Below are positions 1 to 34,771 of a DNA stretch of 64,000 bases, piece by piece; the first letter of the stretch is position 1; each line of letters begins with the position of its first letter. This DNA comes from Agapetus fuscipes (taxonomy: Eukaryota; Arthropoda; Insecta; Trichoptera; Glossosomatidae): the NCBI GenBank assembly GCA_951799405.1, contig OX637333.1, positions 13,267,960-13,331,959 on the forward strand, given 5' to 3'. The translations under genes were made by a program, and so were the position numbers. Below the pieces are notes generated by a model that ran no database searches, was not told where the DNA came from, and saw only the letters and a program-made list of their open reading frames with translations.

Positions 1-321
1 TAGTAAAAATAAAAATTTCATTGATACTTTTCAGAAATAATATGCGCAGAATTTGAGTCCCGCCAAAACACAGCAAAGTCGGCTTTGCGAACTTTGACGT
101 CAAAGCTTGCTAGCTAAAATCAAAGATTGAAGAACCGATAAAAAGAGTAACTTAATACTTTGTTTGGAGAGCGTTCATTTGCAGTTGCTGGTCCTCTGGC
201 CTGGAACCACCTGCCACATCAAGTGAGAGAGCTAGAGGACCATGGAAAGTTCCGGAATGCATTGAAGACAAGCAAATTTCTGGCATCGTTTACACAAGCA
301 GCCTTGGAGTGATTACATCAC
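1..321 (+). repeat. Left arm of a 321-bp perfect inverted repeat around an assembly gap
   Basis: Positions 1-321 are the reverse complement of 708-1028 with no mismatch that I could find. The arms flank 186 bp of unique sequence plus a 200-base run of N. The arm holds the C-terminal end of a LINE reverse transcriptase. A perfect pair around a gap may be a foldback element, two recent opposite insertions, or an assembly fault. Confidence 0.85.
163..312 (+). pseudogene. LINE reverse transcriptase C-terminal remnant
   Basis: An open frame of 49 codons ends in TGA at 310-312. It reads FGERSFAVAGPLAWNHLP followed by an ALKTSKF segment, which matches the pattern G(D/E)RSFxVAxPxxWNxLP...LKTxLF seen at the very C-terminus of many non-LTR retrotransposon polymerases. 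A (CAT)n-like tail follows near 376-388, as expected for a LINE 3' end. The rest of the element is absent, so this is a 5'-truncated dead copy. Confidence 0.65.
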
Positions 322-507
322 GAAACGGCGCTATAAAGAAATCTGAGAGAAAGCTGAGTTGATGAACAACTCAGCATCATCATCATAATATAAACCCAAA
401 TATTGTGAAATCCATACTTTTATCTGTTTCGTGTTTTTATTTTTTTGACTAATACAGATTGAGCGAATTTTGATGAAAATCCTAGATATGGGTATCAACT
501 CATCTTT

Positions 508-707
508 NNNNNNNNNNNNNNNNNNNNNNNNNNNNNNNNNNNNNNNNNNNNNNNNNNNNNNNNNNNNNNNNNNNNNNNNNNNNNNNNNNNNNNNNNNNNN
601 NNNNNNNNNNNNNNNNNNNNNNNNNNNNNNNNNNNNNNNNNNNNNNNNNNNNNNNNNNNNNNNNNNNNNNNNNNNNNNNNNNNNNNNNNNNNNNNNNNNN
701 NNNNNNN
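508..707. other. Assembly gap (200 N)
   Basis: Two hundred unknown bases; the round length suggests a gap of arbitrary size. It lies between the two arms of the inverted repeat. Confidence 0.98.
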
Positions 708-1028
708 GTGATGTAATCACTCCAAGGCTGCTTGTGTAAACGATGCCAGAAATTTGCTTGTCTTCAATGCATTCCGGAACTTTCCATGGTCCTCTAGCTC
801 TCTCACTTGATGTGGCAGGTGGTTCCAGGCCAGAGGACCAGCAACTGCAAATGAACGCTCTCCAAACAAAGTATTAAGTTACTCTTTTTATCGGTTCTTC
901 AATCTTTGATTTTAGCTAGCAAGCTTTGACGTCAAAGTTCGCAAAGCCGACTTTGCTGTGTTTTGGCGGGACTCAAATTCTGCGCATATTATTTCTGAAA
1001 AGTATCAATGAAATTTTTATTTTTACTA
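708..1028 (-). repeat. Right arm of the 321-bp inverted repeat
   Basis: Reverse complement of 1-321. It carries the same LINE C-terminal remnant on the minus strand at 717-866. Confidence 0.85.
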
Positions 1029-1852
1029 CTTAAAAAATATATTTGTTGTGATCCTTGAAACGTACTCTACACAACCATATTATTTTTAACCGTTTAACTT
1101 ACCATTGCAATTACATTATTATTTATTTTAAAATATCGACTGAAACGGTGAAACTGACAGGGCAACTCGTAAATGTGCTGCTTCAACTATTGACATTTAA
1201 TTTTTAGTTGAGGCACACACTTTGTAATCCTTCACTTAAAATATAGATATATTTTATATTTGTTTAGCTGCTAAAATCTGAATAGATCAAAAATGTGCAG
1301 ATGAAAGTAATATGTAGATTAAAAGTAATATACCCACAAGAAATATGCCCCAAAAGTCACAACCAAAAAACTGCTTATAAAAAAAGTACTTATTCACATA
1401 TGAAATTGTTTTTGACGCAGATGAAGAAGTTCAAGAAAATGTAAGAGAATTTGCAGAAATTACAAAATACATTTTCAAAATACATTTGTTGAAGTGCTTA
1501 TTTTGGGACTTTTTGTCTTCAATTTGTCCATCAAATTGACGTTTCGTTGAACATCTGTGGATGATGTGACTTTTTCAGAGTAGATAAATGTCTAAATGAA
1601 CTAACTACTGTGCCCTTATTATAAAACATAGCGTAAATTCTCCCTTGTCGCTCAACTTAAAAAATGCATGAAAGCTTAATTACTCTTTTTATACTTACGT
1701 GTTAGGGTGGAGAATTTACGCAATTTTCATACAAGGAGTACTGTACTCACATGTATGCGTAAAACAAGCACTTCAATGTCTAGAGCTGGCCATACGAACC
1801 TTAAACCTTTTTATATTCAAAATAATTTACTTACAAAACTCAAAACTTACAG
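1029..1852. other. AT-rich sequence without recognisable feature
   Basis: Only short chance frames are present. I see no coding bias, repeat match to other parts of the window or RNA gene. Confidence 0.6.
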
Positions 1853-3127
1853 GACTATCCAGAATCAGACTGCTTTTCGGCTTCTGGCTCGTCTGATGAA
1901 TATCAATCTCCATGGGAAAAAGATGAAGTAAGCCATAGCTATTCCAATGGCTCTATTAGCGACGAGTCAGCTGACAACATGACGCCCAATACCACTAAAG
2001 ATAATATCAATAAAATTCATCCTAGCTACAAACCATTAACCCTCATACAACAAGAACCTCGCCAGCTTCAACCAGGCTATGTATCACCAACCATCACACA
2101 ACAAGAACCTCACCAGCTTCAACGAGGCTATGTATCACCAACCATCACACAACAAGAACCTCGCCAGCTTCAATCAGGCTATGTATCACCAACCATCACA
2201 CAACAAGAACCTCACCAGCTTCAACGAGGCTATGTATCACCAACCATCACACAACAAGAACCTCGCCAGCTTCAATCAGGCTATGTATCACCAACCATCA
2301 CACAACAAAAACCTCACCAGCTTCAACCAGGCTATGTATCACCAACCATCACACAACAAGAACCTCACCAGCTTTAACCAGGCTATGTATCAACAACCAT
2401 CACACAACAAGAACCTCACCAGCTTTAACCGGGATGGGTATCACCTATCATTACACAATACGGAAATTTCCAACCACAGGGGAATTGCTTATTTTCAACC
2501 TTCACAGAATATGAACCTCACCAAAAGTTAACAACCCACACGTTGCAAAATACCATAGAACCTGACCTTCTTCAAGCACAAACATATCTTACATCACAAA
2601 CCACCACAGACCACGAGGCTCACCAATCACCAACATATCTCTTGCTGCACAATACAACAGAACTAGAGTCTCACCAACCGCAAACATGCCTCATGCCGTT
2701 AACCAACAATGAGTCAGAGTCTCGTCAACTGCAAGCATACATGCCACAAAACAGCACTAAATACGAATTTGGTCAATTGAAAACATACCACATGCTGCAA
2801 AAAACAACAAAACTAAAGTCTCTCGAACTGCAAACATACCTCGTGGAGCAGAATATCACATCACAGGAGCTTTGCCAACCGAAAACATACATCATGACAC
2901 AAACCAATACTGAGCCAAAGTCTCGTCAACCGCAAACAGACATGCCGCAGAACACCACTGAACACGAATCTGGTGAACTGCAAACATACCCCATGCTGCA
3001 AAACATAACAGAACTGGAGTCTCACCAACTGCAGGTAGAAGTCCTGTCTCCTACTACCGAGGAACATCAATCTCAAGCCGTGGGCTGTAATACTTTGATC
3101 AAAAAAGGGCGTAACAAAGATTTTTAG
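1853..3127 (+). pseudogene. Long repeat-rich reading frame with two in-frame stops; unknown protein
   Basis: One frame (phase of 1979) stays open from an acceptor-like TTACAG before 1853 to TAG at 3125-3127, about 424 codons, except for two TAA codons at about 2375 and 2426. It begins with an acidic, Ser-rich stretch (DYPESD...SSDEYQSPWEKDE), continues with seven or so 17-residue units built on GYVSPTITQQEP, and ends with diverged units of about 20 residues built on LQTY...QNTTE. Both stops are the same CAA to TAA change in the same place of the repeat unit, so one mutation was probably copied with the unit. No family is recognised and no upstream exon was found. It could be a decayed gene, or a real one in a strain without the stops. 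It abuts a Copia fragment. Confidence 0.4.
2047..2430 (+). repeat. 51-bp coding minisatellite
   Basis: About 7.5 tandem copies of a 51-bp unit (17 codons) with alternating variants (CGCCAGCTT/CACCAGCTT; CAACCAGG/CAACGAGG/CAATCAGG). The length is a multiple of three, so every frame stays open through it, which explains two overlapping long frames here. Confidence 0.85.
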
Positions 3128-3138
3128 AAGCTTAAGGT

Positions 3139-4420
3139 GACCTAGTTTATAGCAATGTTTGTGGACCCATGAGTGCCTCATCTATTCAAGGTGTGAGATA
3201 TTTCTTACTCTTCAAGGATGCTGCAACAAGTTACAGGCATGTATATTTTATGAAACATAAAAGTGATGTCATGGAAGCCTTCAAGGGGTACAATGCTATG
3301 ATTAAGAATAAATTCATGCACAATGTCAGAATATTACGTCATACCGACAATGGAACAGAGTATGTAAATAAAGTTTTTAAAGAGTATTTGGAAAGAGAGG
3401 GTATAGTTCATGAGCGTACTGCACCCTATACGCCAGAACAAAATGGTCGAGCAGAGAGGGAAAATCGTACCATAGTGGAGAGTGCACGTTCAATGTTGTA
3501 TGCGCGAGATATGCCATTGGAGCTGTGGGCAGAAGCTGTACAATGTGCTACATATATATTGAATAGAACATCCTCCACCCAGACCCCAAATACAACAGCT
3601 TTTGAATTGTGGAACGGGACCAGGCCTCAATTAGGACATTTGAAGGTGTTTGGGAGTATAAGCTATGTTCATGTTCCAGATCATTTACGAACAAAGTTGG
3701 AGAAGAAAAGCAAGAAAATGATACTAGTTGGCTATGACAGCACCAACTTCAGAATGTATGATATGAATACAAAGAAAATACCTAAATATCTCAAGAAATG
3801 TAATGTTTGATGAACATCATTTTCAAAGCACAAAGAAAAATATTGCACAAATAAGAATTGTTGATGATGAAGCTACCAATATAAATGAGAGTTTGTAACA
3901 AGAAGCCAATGCAGATGACACTCTAGTTAGCAGTCCGTCAACAGAGAGGGAAGATAGCATGCTGAGTTGTACCGGTGATGACCCAGACTATGAACCATCT
4001 CGACAATTGGAAGATTCAACAATACAGACAACGAATTTGAGACCACGGATGAATAAAAATTATGAAGCAAATCTTGTCGAGCTGTCATTGCCTCAAACAT
4101 ATGCAGAGGCACTGAATAGTCCACAAAAGGCTGAATGGTCCAAAGCTATTCAAGAAGAATTAACAGCACATAAAGAAAACAATACCTGGGCTGCGGTTAA
4201 AAGGTCTGCTCAACGAACCCATACTACGATGTGGGTTTTTAACATAAAGAAGAATGAGAATAGTCAAATAGCTCGTTTATGTGCAAAAGGGTTTAATCAA
4301 ATTAACCATATTGATTATCAAGAAATATTTTCTCCAACAACCCGTTATGATTCTATAAGAAAAATTCTTTCTTATGCTGCAAAGTATAATTTAGAAATTC
4401 AAAAGTTTGATTTCGACTAA
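3139..4420 (+). pseudogene. Copia-type retrotransposon fragment (integrase core to start of RT)
   Basis: The first part (3139-3810) reads as a Ty1/Copia integrase core: DLVYSNVCGP, later RHTDNGTEY and NGRAERENRTIVE, then the WNGTRPQLGHLKVFG segment. The first catalytic Asp of the usual HSDVCGP is Asn here (AAT at 3154-3156); the other Asp and Glu are kept. After a frameshift near 3800 and an in-frame TAA near 3898 the frame resumes (3959-4420) with the Copia linker and RT start (EALNSPQKAEWSKAIQEE, TMWVFNIKKNE, AKGFNQINHIDYQEIFSP, IQKFDFD) and breaks off at RT motif A. Gag, protease and most of RT/RNase H are missing. Not able to move by itself. Confidence 0.85.
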
Positions 4421-5185
4421 TACTTTTTGTTTATCAGTCAGTATATAGATAGAGTTCAATTTTAGTGGGAGTATTGGGTTTATAAAAATTTAACCTATAG
4501 AGTTATGATACCTATTAGAAATAATCATTGGAAGCATTGAACAAATTATTATTGTTGTAACTGAGTATTCGTACAATAAAATTGTTATGTATAGTAAGAA
4601 AAATAAAAAATAAGTTTTTGCACTATAAAAAGATATTTTCTTCAAATAAAAACTCATAATCCAATAGTTTTGAAAATTGAATGAACTTATTTCTGCCCAG
4701 CCCCATTCATACTAACAGCTTGTGGTGGAGTCCGGTGGGCTACACGTATTGCATCATCATTTCATAGCACGTGTTGTCTGTCACATAATATTATTACGTA
4801 AGTGCGTTGTTTGACGCCAAATTCTGCATTTTAAAGGGTGTAAGACGTGTATTAGATTAGATCTTTTACAAAACTCGTATATTGGAGGACGCGCGATTAA
4901 CCGTAAGCACAAAAGACGCAACAAGGGCCCTCTAATAGACCGTATATAAAAAATATACGAGTGGACGTGAAAAAGTAAATGACGCAATAAGTCCACCAAA
5001 ACAAATGGTGCGTGAATATCCATAATTTTTAGTTTTTTAGAAAACTGAGTTGAACAGGAAAATTGCATACAATATAGAAGTCAATATTCGCAGAAACTTT
5101 AGTTAAAAACTTAGTGGAAAGGTCGGAAGCCATAAGTCGGTGTCCCTGTATGGACGCAACAACTATACCGTGATGTATATATATA
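4421..5185. other. Unassigned sequence after the Copia fragment
   Basis: A purine-rich GTGGGAGTATTGG at about 4465 resembles the polypurine tract and LTR start of Copia elements, so an internal deletion may have joined the RT start to the 3' end. No matching LTR was found upstream. The rest, to a short (TA)n at 5174-5192, holds nothing I recognise. Confidence 0.35.
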
Positions 5186-6352
5186 TATATATACAGCATT
5201 TGTAAGCGCTAACTTATAAATGTCTGCTTGTAGAAATGCATGCAATATGAATCTCAAATATAATATATCTACTTTGCAACTTAGATTATAGAACTAAACA
5301 AAATAATTTCCTTGACTAATAGGTTAGTATGTGGCTGACCACCCATACTGTAAGCAATGGTTCACCATGCAAATTTTATCTCTGTTTGAGGAAAAGTCGG
5401 CAAGAGTTGCAGGGCTTATGTTCATTTGAGATTAGGTTTTTATGTTGTAAGTCCACATGGGGCATTTGTAAGCGCGAACTTATACCTGTATGCTGGTGGG
5501 AATGCATTTAATATGAAACTCAAATGGTATGTATCTTTGCAACTTAGATTATAGAACTAAACAAAATAATTTCCTTGACTAATAGGTTAGTATGTGGCTG
5601 ACCACCCATACTGTAAGCAATGGTTTACCATGCAAATTTTATCTTTGTTTGAGGAAAAGTTGGCAAGAGTTGCAGGGCTTATGTACATTTGAGATTAGGT
5701 TTTTATGTTCTAAGTCCACATGGGGCATTTGTAAGCGCGAACTTTTAACTGTCTGCTTGTGGGAATGCATTTAATATGAATCTCAAATGGTATGTATCTT
5801 TGCAACTTAGATTATGTAAAGAAATACACAAAATAATTTCCTTGACTTATAGGTTGGTATGAGGCTGACCACCCATACTTTAAAAAATGGTTAACTTTGC
5901 AAATTTCACCTTTGTTTCAGGGAAGGTTGGCAACAGTTGCAGGGCTTATGTTCATTTGAGATTAGGTTTTTATGTTGTAAGTCCACATGAGGCATTTGTA
6001 AGTGCGAACTTTTACCTGTCTGCGCGTGGGAATGCATTTAATATGAATCTCAAATGGTATGTATCTTTGCAACTCAGATTATGTAAAGAAATACACAAAA
6101 TAATTTCCTTGACTTATAGGTTGGTATGAGGCTGACCACCCATACTAAAAACTGGTTTACATTGCAAATTTCACCTTTGTGTCAGAGAATGTTGGCAAGA
6201 GTTGCAGGGCTTATGTTCATTTGGAATGGGTTTTTATGTTGTAAGTACACATGCAGCATGTGTAAGCGCGAACTTATAAATGTCTGCTTGTAAGAATGCA
6301 TGTAATATGAATCTCAAATGTAATATATCTTTGCAACTTAGATTACAGATTT
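5186..6352 (+). repeat. Tandem array of unit C (SINE-like), period 263-267 bp
   Basis: Four full repeats and one partial of dispersed unit C stand head to tail; equivalent ATG positions lie at 5329, 5592, 5859 and 6126. The junctions are nearly constant (GATTATAGAACTAAACAAAA or a GTAAAGAAATACAC variant, then TTTCCTTGACT), so the array arose by duplication of a copy plus its flank, not by separate insertions. Single units elsewhere have no such linker. Confidence 0.85.
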
Positions 6353-6904
6353 AAATCCATTTTTATTTCGATTGTTTTATTTTTTATTTTGAATCAAATA
6401 AAAGAAAATATAAAAAAAACTTTCCAATTTTGCCGCTAGATGTCAATATATTTTCATACGTATTTCGATACAAACACAAAAGGGTCTATAATGGTTTATG
6501 AGTGTTTTTAATAGGGACTCAAACACATACGCGAATTGTATTGTTTTGCAGCTTATATACAAAATTTGATTTGCCACATATCGGGAATGTATTTCATCTG
6601 CTGTGATGGCATTAATTTTGAAAATCGAAACCCCAAGCGAATGACGACCACGTAGGACAATATAATAAAGGATATTTACTTAGGCTTCAAAAGGAATAAG
6701 GACCAGCCCTCTTGGAAGCAAGGAAACTCCAAATTTAAGTGAAGTGGTAGGTTTGACTCTCTTACATGTGAAAACAAATAGATTCCCTCGGCACATGCAC
6801 TGAAGGAGCTGTTAAATCTTTCATACAAAGATTCAACAGTGCCTTCAGTGAGCGTAAATAGAAACACAAGTTTTTACTCCCCAGACATGAAGGTGTACTA
6901 GTTT
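6353..6904. other. No recognisable feature
   Basis: AT-rich intergenic or 3'-flanking sequence. I searched the minus strand for the final CCDC186 exon and did not find it. Confidence 0.5.
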
Positions 6905-30109
<23,205 letters not shown>

Positions 30110-30374
30110 AATAAAAGGATTAACCTTTTAGAGTTATTTCATTGATTGAAATAAATATAACTTATATGGAAAGAAATAATAAACAACTGTACTAGAAAGC
30201 TGACCGGACCGGTGTGAAGACGGCCTGACAGGTGCCAGCCTGACAGTTGGGGAAATCTGGGGATGTAAACGAAAAAAGCCGTTTCCCTACATGTATGGAT
30301 TTTATTTTCATGGGAATTAAATTATATTTATTCATTCCTTAAGTTTTTTTCCATTAAACCAGCTCGTATGTAAA
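30110..30374. other. Upstream flank of CCDC186
   Basis: Probable 5' UTR/promoter zone. It has CCGGTGTGAAGACGGCCTGA and CCTGACAGTTGGGGAAA at 30209-30256, which recur inverted at 33578-33626 on the far side of the satellite block. No TATA box stands out. Confidence 0.4.
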
Positions 30375-31290
30375 CAAATTGTCTTTTCGCTTGTGATGTG
30401 ATAAAAAATAATCTTTCAAATTTTCATACTGTACAATTTTTCATACTTTGGGCTGGAAGATTGTGCAAGAACGAATTCATAGACACCCCTTTTTTTTCTT
30501 CTAATATGATAGCTAAGTATATAATGAAGTATTAAAAGCAATAAAAAAAATGTGTCTTTTCGCAAGTGATGTGAAAAAAAAATCTTTCAAATTTTCATAC
30601 TTTACAATTTTTCATACTTTGGGCTGGAAGGTTGTGAGAGAACGAATTCAAAGACACCCCTTTTTTTCTTCTAATATGATAGCTAAGTATATAATGAAGC
30701 ATTATAAGAATTCATTCTCTCACAATCTTCCAGCCCAAAGTATGAAAAATTGTACAGTATGAAAATTTGAAAGATTTTTTTTTTCTCATCTTTAGCGAAA
30801 AGACACATTTTTTTTATTGCTTATTATGCTTCATTATGTACTAGGCTATCATACTGGAAGAAAAAAAAGGGGTGTCTATGAATTCGTTCTCTCACAATCT
30901 TCCAGCCCAAAGTATGAAAAATTGTACAGTATGAAAATTTGAAAGATTTTTTTTTCACATCACTAGCGAAAAGACACATTTTTTTTATTGCTTATTATGC
31001 TTCATTATATACTTAGCTATCATATTAGAAGAAAAAAAGGGGTGTCTATGAATTCGTTCTCTCACAATCTTCCAGCCCAAAGTATGAAAAATTGTAAAGT
31101 ATGAAAATTTGAAAGATTTTTTTTATCTCATCTCTAGCGAAAAGACACATTTTTTTTATTGCTTACTATGCTTCATTATGTACTTAGCTATCATACTGTA
31201 AGAAAAAAAGGGGTGTCTATGAATTCGTTCTCTCACAATCTTCCAGCCCAAAGTATGAAAAATTGTAAAGTATACGCAACTACGCAACTA
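30375..31290. repeat. About 170-bp satellite array with an internal inversion
   Basis: Units contain GAAAGATTTTTTTT, CTTTTCGCAAGTGATG, CACCCCTTTTTTTCTTC, GATAGCTAAGTATATAATGA and TTCATACTTTGGGCTGGAAG. Two units run plus (30375-30705), then the order flips and about 3.5 units run minus to 31270. The array continues, broken by insertions, at 31617-31734 and 32721-33060. Confidence 0.85.
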
Positions 31291-31616
31291 CGCAACTAAG
31301 CTACACATATAGTGTAACTTCTTGCCGCGTTATCCCCGAAGGGGTCGCATGTGGCGAGTTGAACCTATTTATTTTTACAGGTAAGGGGGCCGGCCTTACG
31401 CCAACCACTTCAGTTGAAGTGGGAATTTCCCAGCTCCCGAGGGGGCAGGTACTCATTTCTTGTAAAGGCTGAGTAAACCTCGCCGGTATTTATATAATGG
31501 GGTTTTAAATACACACCGAAATTGGAAATCATTTCTGAGACCCTCCTCGGTGGGATTCGAACCCGAGCTCACGGGGTAGAATGCAAGCACTCTACCAACT
31601 GAGCTATCGACCGGAC
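31289..31616 (-). mobile_element. SINE family B, full copy
   Basis: Minus strand: GTCCGGTCGATAGCTCAGTT (box A-like), GTAGAGTGCTTGCATTCTAC, GGGTTCGAATCCCACCGAGG (box B), body, and the 3' end AACTAAGCTACACATATAGT read from the other strand. tRNA-derived head, so RNA polymerase III transcribed; depends on a LINE for movement. Inserted in the satellite array. Confidence 0.88.
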
Positions 31617-31734
31617 AAGTATGAAAGTATGAAAATTATGAAAGTATGACAAGTATGAAAGTATGACAAGTATGAAAATTTGAAAGATTTTTTTTTCTCA
31701 TCTCTAGCGAAAAGACACATTTTTTATATTGCTT

Positions 31735-32720
31735 AATAGTTATTTATGCCACTGCCAAGTAATGATAGTCTTTTTAACACGAGTGCTAGTTTGTGCCATG
31801 AGGCGCAGCCGAATGGCACAATAGAAAGCACGAGTGTTACAAAGACTAATTACGTGCAGTGGCATACAATACTTTTTCTACGACCATGAGAGAATTAACA
31901 AAATAGTGAATAATAGTCATTATAATGTACTCGTCCATTTGAAGTAATTAAAACCTTACCTTTGTCAAAACGTGTGATTTATCATTCCCTTCGATTATCT
32001 AATCTAACCTAAGTTGTAAAAATAAATTATATTTAGGTTTCATATTGAATTCATGCCCACAAGCCGACACATATGTATAAGGTCGCGCTTTTACATCCTG
32101 CATATAAGCTTAAACATTCAAACCTAAAACACAAATAAACATATGCCCTGCAGTTGTATTGGCAGGTGAACCAAATTTGTACAGCATAGGTGATCAACCT
32201 CATACTCACCCATTAACCAAGTAACTTTTTGAGTTTGTTTATTTTTTGCGGTGAAATTTTTTGTATTGTTTCCCTTTCAAGCCTTTTATTTACCATTGAA
32301 AAAAGGAAAGCTTTATTTGGAGCAATCCGATAAATAAATTCGATAAATTTTAGCACTATTAACAATTTTTATTTGACTCTACACATAAAATATACTTATT
32401 TATTTTCATCTGAACAGGGCTGAAAGTCTCATCACCACGGTAATTCCTACCTACCGAATATCACTAATATTGTATGAAGCCTAATCAGCTGATCGCTTGC
32501 GGCCATCTTGGATTGACAGGTCTTCATACCCCCATACAAGGTTGACATTTGAAATTAAAAAATGGTTCCAATTCTGACAATGCGCATGCGCACATGTTCA
32601 TTTTAACACGGTTACCGGTTGCATAATGTAACATTATGCAACGGGTGTAGAAATGTATGGCATTGTGATTGCGTTAGCCGTTTTGTAATTAGTAAATTAC
32701 CAAATGGGAGTAGAAAAATT
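31735..32720 (-). mobile_element. Repeat D copy 1 (composite with hairpin and unit C)
   Basis: About 985 bp found again in opposite orientation at 42091-43053. It contains a hairpin of about 130 bp (31743-31874; ATGCCACTGC...AACACGAGTGCT mirrored by AGCACGAGTGTT...GCAGTGGCAT), a diverged unit C (31997-32225) and a palindrome GTTGCATAATGTAACATTAT with GCAAC at 32613-32637. ATTGCTTA/ATTGCTTT flank it as a possible target duplication. Confidence 0.75.
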
Positions 32721-33060
32721 GCTTTATGATATACTTAGCTATCATATTGGAAGAAAAAAAAGGGTGTTTATGATTTCGTTCTCTCACAATCTTCTAGCCT
32801 AAAAATATTAAAAATTGTAAAAATGTGTTTGAAAATGTTGTTTTTTTTCACATCACTTGCAAAAAAATCACCTAATTTTTTGACTTGTTATGCTTTAGTA
32901 TATACTTAGCTGTCATGAAAAATTAAAAAATAGCGTGTTGGTATTGCAAATCTCGTAACATGTGTGAGCGCGTGTATATTGAAATTTTTATGAAAATGCA
33001 CGTGAGGAAAAAATTTTTTTTTTTATTCTCGGAAAAAGACACAAAAAAATTATTGCTTTA
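32721..33060. repeat. Satellite array continuation, decayed
   Basis: Resumes with GATATACTTAGCTATCATAT after repeat D; two to three degraded units. 33061-33320 shows nothing recognisable. Confidence 0.6.
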
Positions 33061-33321
33061 TGGGCTTTATTATATACTTAGTTATCATAAAAAAATATAA
33101 AAATGTAGGGTGTATGCTTTCTTTCTTATGTATGTTTTCGTTTTTGCACAAAATTCCATACCGTAAAAAGTGCAATTACTATGGAGAACCTGGGTATTTG
33201 GTCATTTTTTTTATATATTCTAGTAGTTTTACGTATGCTTTATTTGTTTACATTATTTAATTTCTTTAATTTGTACTTCAATTACTTTTTAATTATGTTT
33301 TTAGAATTATTTTTATTCTGT

Positions 33322-33571
33322 CCTTGACTGATAGGTTGGTACGAGGCTGACCACCCCTGCTGTAAAAATCGGTTCACTTTTGCCAATGCCACCCCGGTTC
33401 AGGGAACGGCGGCAGGAGTTGCAAGGTTTATGTCCATGTGAGGTTTTCTTTATTTGTATGCACACACGCAGAATGTGTAGGCGCGAACCTACATCTGCCT
33501 GTCTGTAGGCATGCATTTCATATGAGCCTTAAATGCTTACATATCCTTGCAGCTTAGATTATAGATTATAG
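33322..33571 (+). mobile_element. Unit C copy
   Basis: Starts TCCTTGACTGATAGGTTGGT, ends CTTGCAGCTTAGATTATAGA with a (TAGATTA)n tail. Confidence 0.85.
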
Positions 33572-33800
33572 ATAGATGTGGGGAAATTCAATTTTCCCCA
33601 ACTGTCAGGCTGTCTTCACACCGGTTAAAGCTGTCAAATAATATTTGACATGATTTGACATTTCACGGAACTATTTGACTTTCCACACATTTTCATTAAA
33701 TTCCTTAGTGGGGCTTCCACACGCTTGCCAACCCATCACAAGTCAAGCGCACAGTGTGTCGTCTAGAACATGCTAGCTGGACAAAATTAGTATGGTCCAT

Positions 33801-34405
33801 AGTTCTTGTTTGCCGTATAGACCATTAAGCAAATTTTACAGGAGCAATGTTTTTGTGTGTTTTTTATTGTAATTGACAAAATCGTTATTCAATTACATAT
33901 TTTACCGAAAGTACTGCAGACCTGACATTATAATAATCCATACAAATCATTAAAATTTAACGTGTAATACAAGACAAAAACGTTTTAAAATGGATATACG
34001 CCAAAGATGCGCAACGAAAATTACGTAAAGTGGATATACGGCAAAATATCGGACTTTGACCGGACGCTCGCGACAATATTTTAGTAAAACATTGATAAAC
34101 ATTGATATAACATACAACAATGTGTCGGTGTGACGTCATGCCCACGCGCGTCTGTGATTGGCTTACAATTGTAGATAACGCAGTCACGCATGCGCCTCCA
34201 GCGCTTAGAGAATATGCGGCACTCAAGAACTGAAATAAAATTTCGAACACAGTATAGGTATCATATGTGAAAATATTGAATAGCTCGCACATTTGAAGAC
34301 AAATACGTATTTTTCTTAGCTCAAATTGTGTAGAATTTTATTCTTAAGACAACTGCATTAAAAGGCCATATTTGACAAAATTGGACTATACGGCAAACAA
34401 GAACT
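33801..34405. mobile_element. DNA transposon or MITE with 20-bp perfect terminal inverted repeats
   Basis: AGTTCTTGTTTGCCGTATAG at 33801-33820 is exactly mirrored at 34386-34405. 605 bp; the inside has a 111-codon minus frame (34292-33957) without recognisable family. No clear target duplication. Confidence 0.75.
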
Positions 34406-34520
34406 GGGGGAGCGATCTGTCAACGACGAGAGGGAGGGGGGTTTAAACGTTAAAAAAAATATATTTAAATCGGTCGCTGACGGGAATTTCACAAATTTCA
34501 GTGATGGAGGTTTTTAATTC

Positions 34521-34771
34521 CATGACTGATAGGTTGGTATGCAGCTGACCACCCATACTGTAAAAAATGGTTCACTTTGCCAATGTCACCCCTGCTTCAG
34601 GGAAGGTCGGCAAGAGTTGCAGGGCTTATGTTCATTTGAGATTGGGTTTTTTATATTGTATTATATATAGTATATTATTTTTTATATTGTACATGTCTGC
34701 TTGTGGGAATGTATTTAATGGGAATCTCAAATGATACATATCTTTGCAGCTTAGATTTAGATTTAGATTTA
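34521..34771 (+). mobile_element. Unit C copy with internal AT insertion
   Basis: Starts CATGACTGATAGGTTGGTAT; a TATATATAG-rich stretch at 34650-34690 replaces the GTAAGCGCGAAC block; tail (TTTAGA)n. 34772-35640 holds nothing recognisable. Confidence 0.8.

Noticed and set aside
331..739. Frames running through the N gap
   Set aside because: They are open only because unknown bases cannot form stops.
3139..4420. Working Copia element
   Set aside because: First catalytic Asp replaced, frame breaks, most of RT and all of gag and RNase H missing.
5329..6129. Series of 60-80 codon frames
   Set aside because: They repeat with the period of the unit C array and fail in other copies of the unit.
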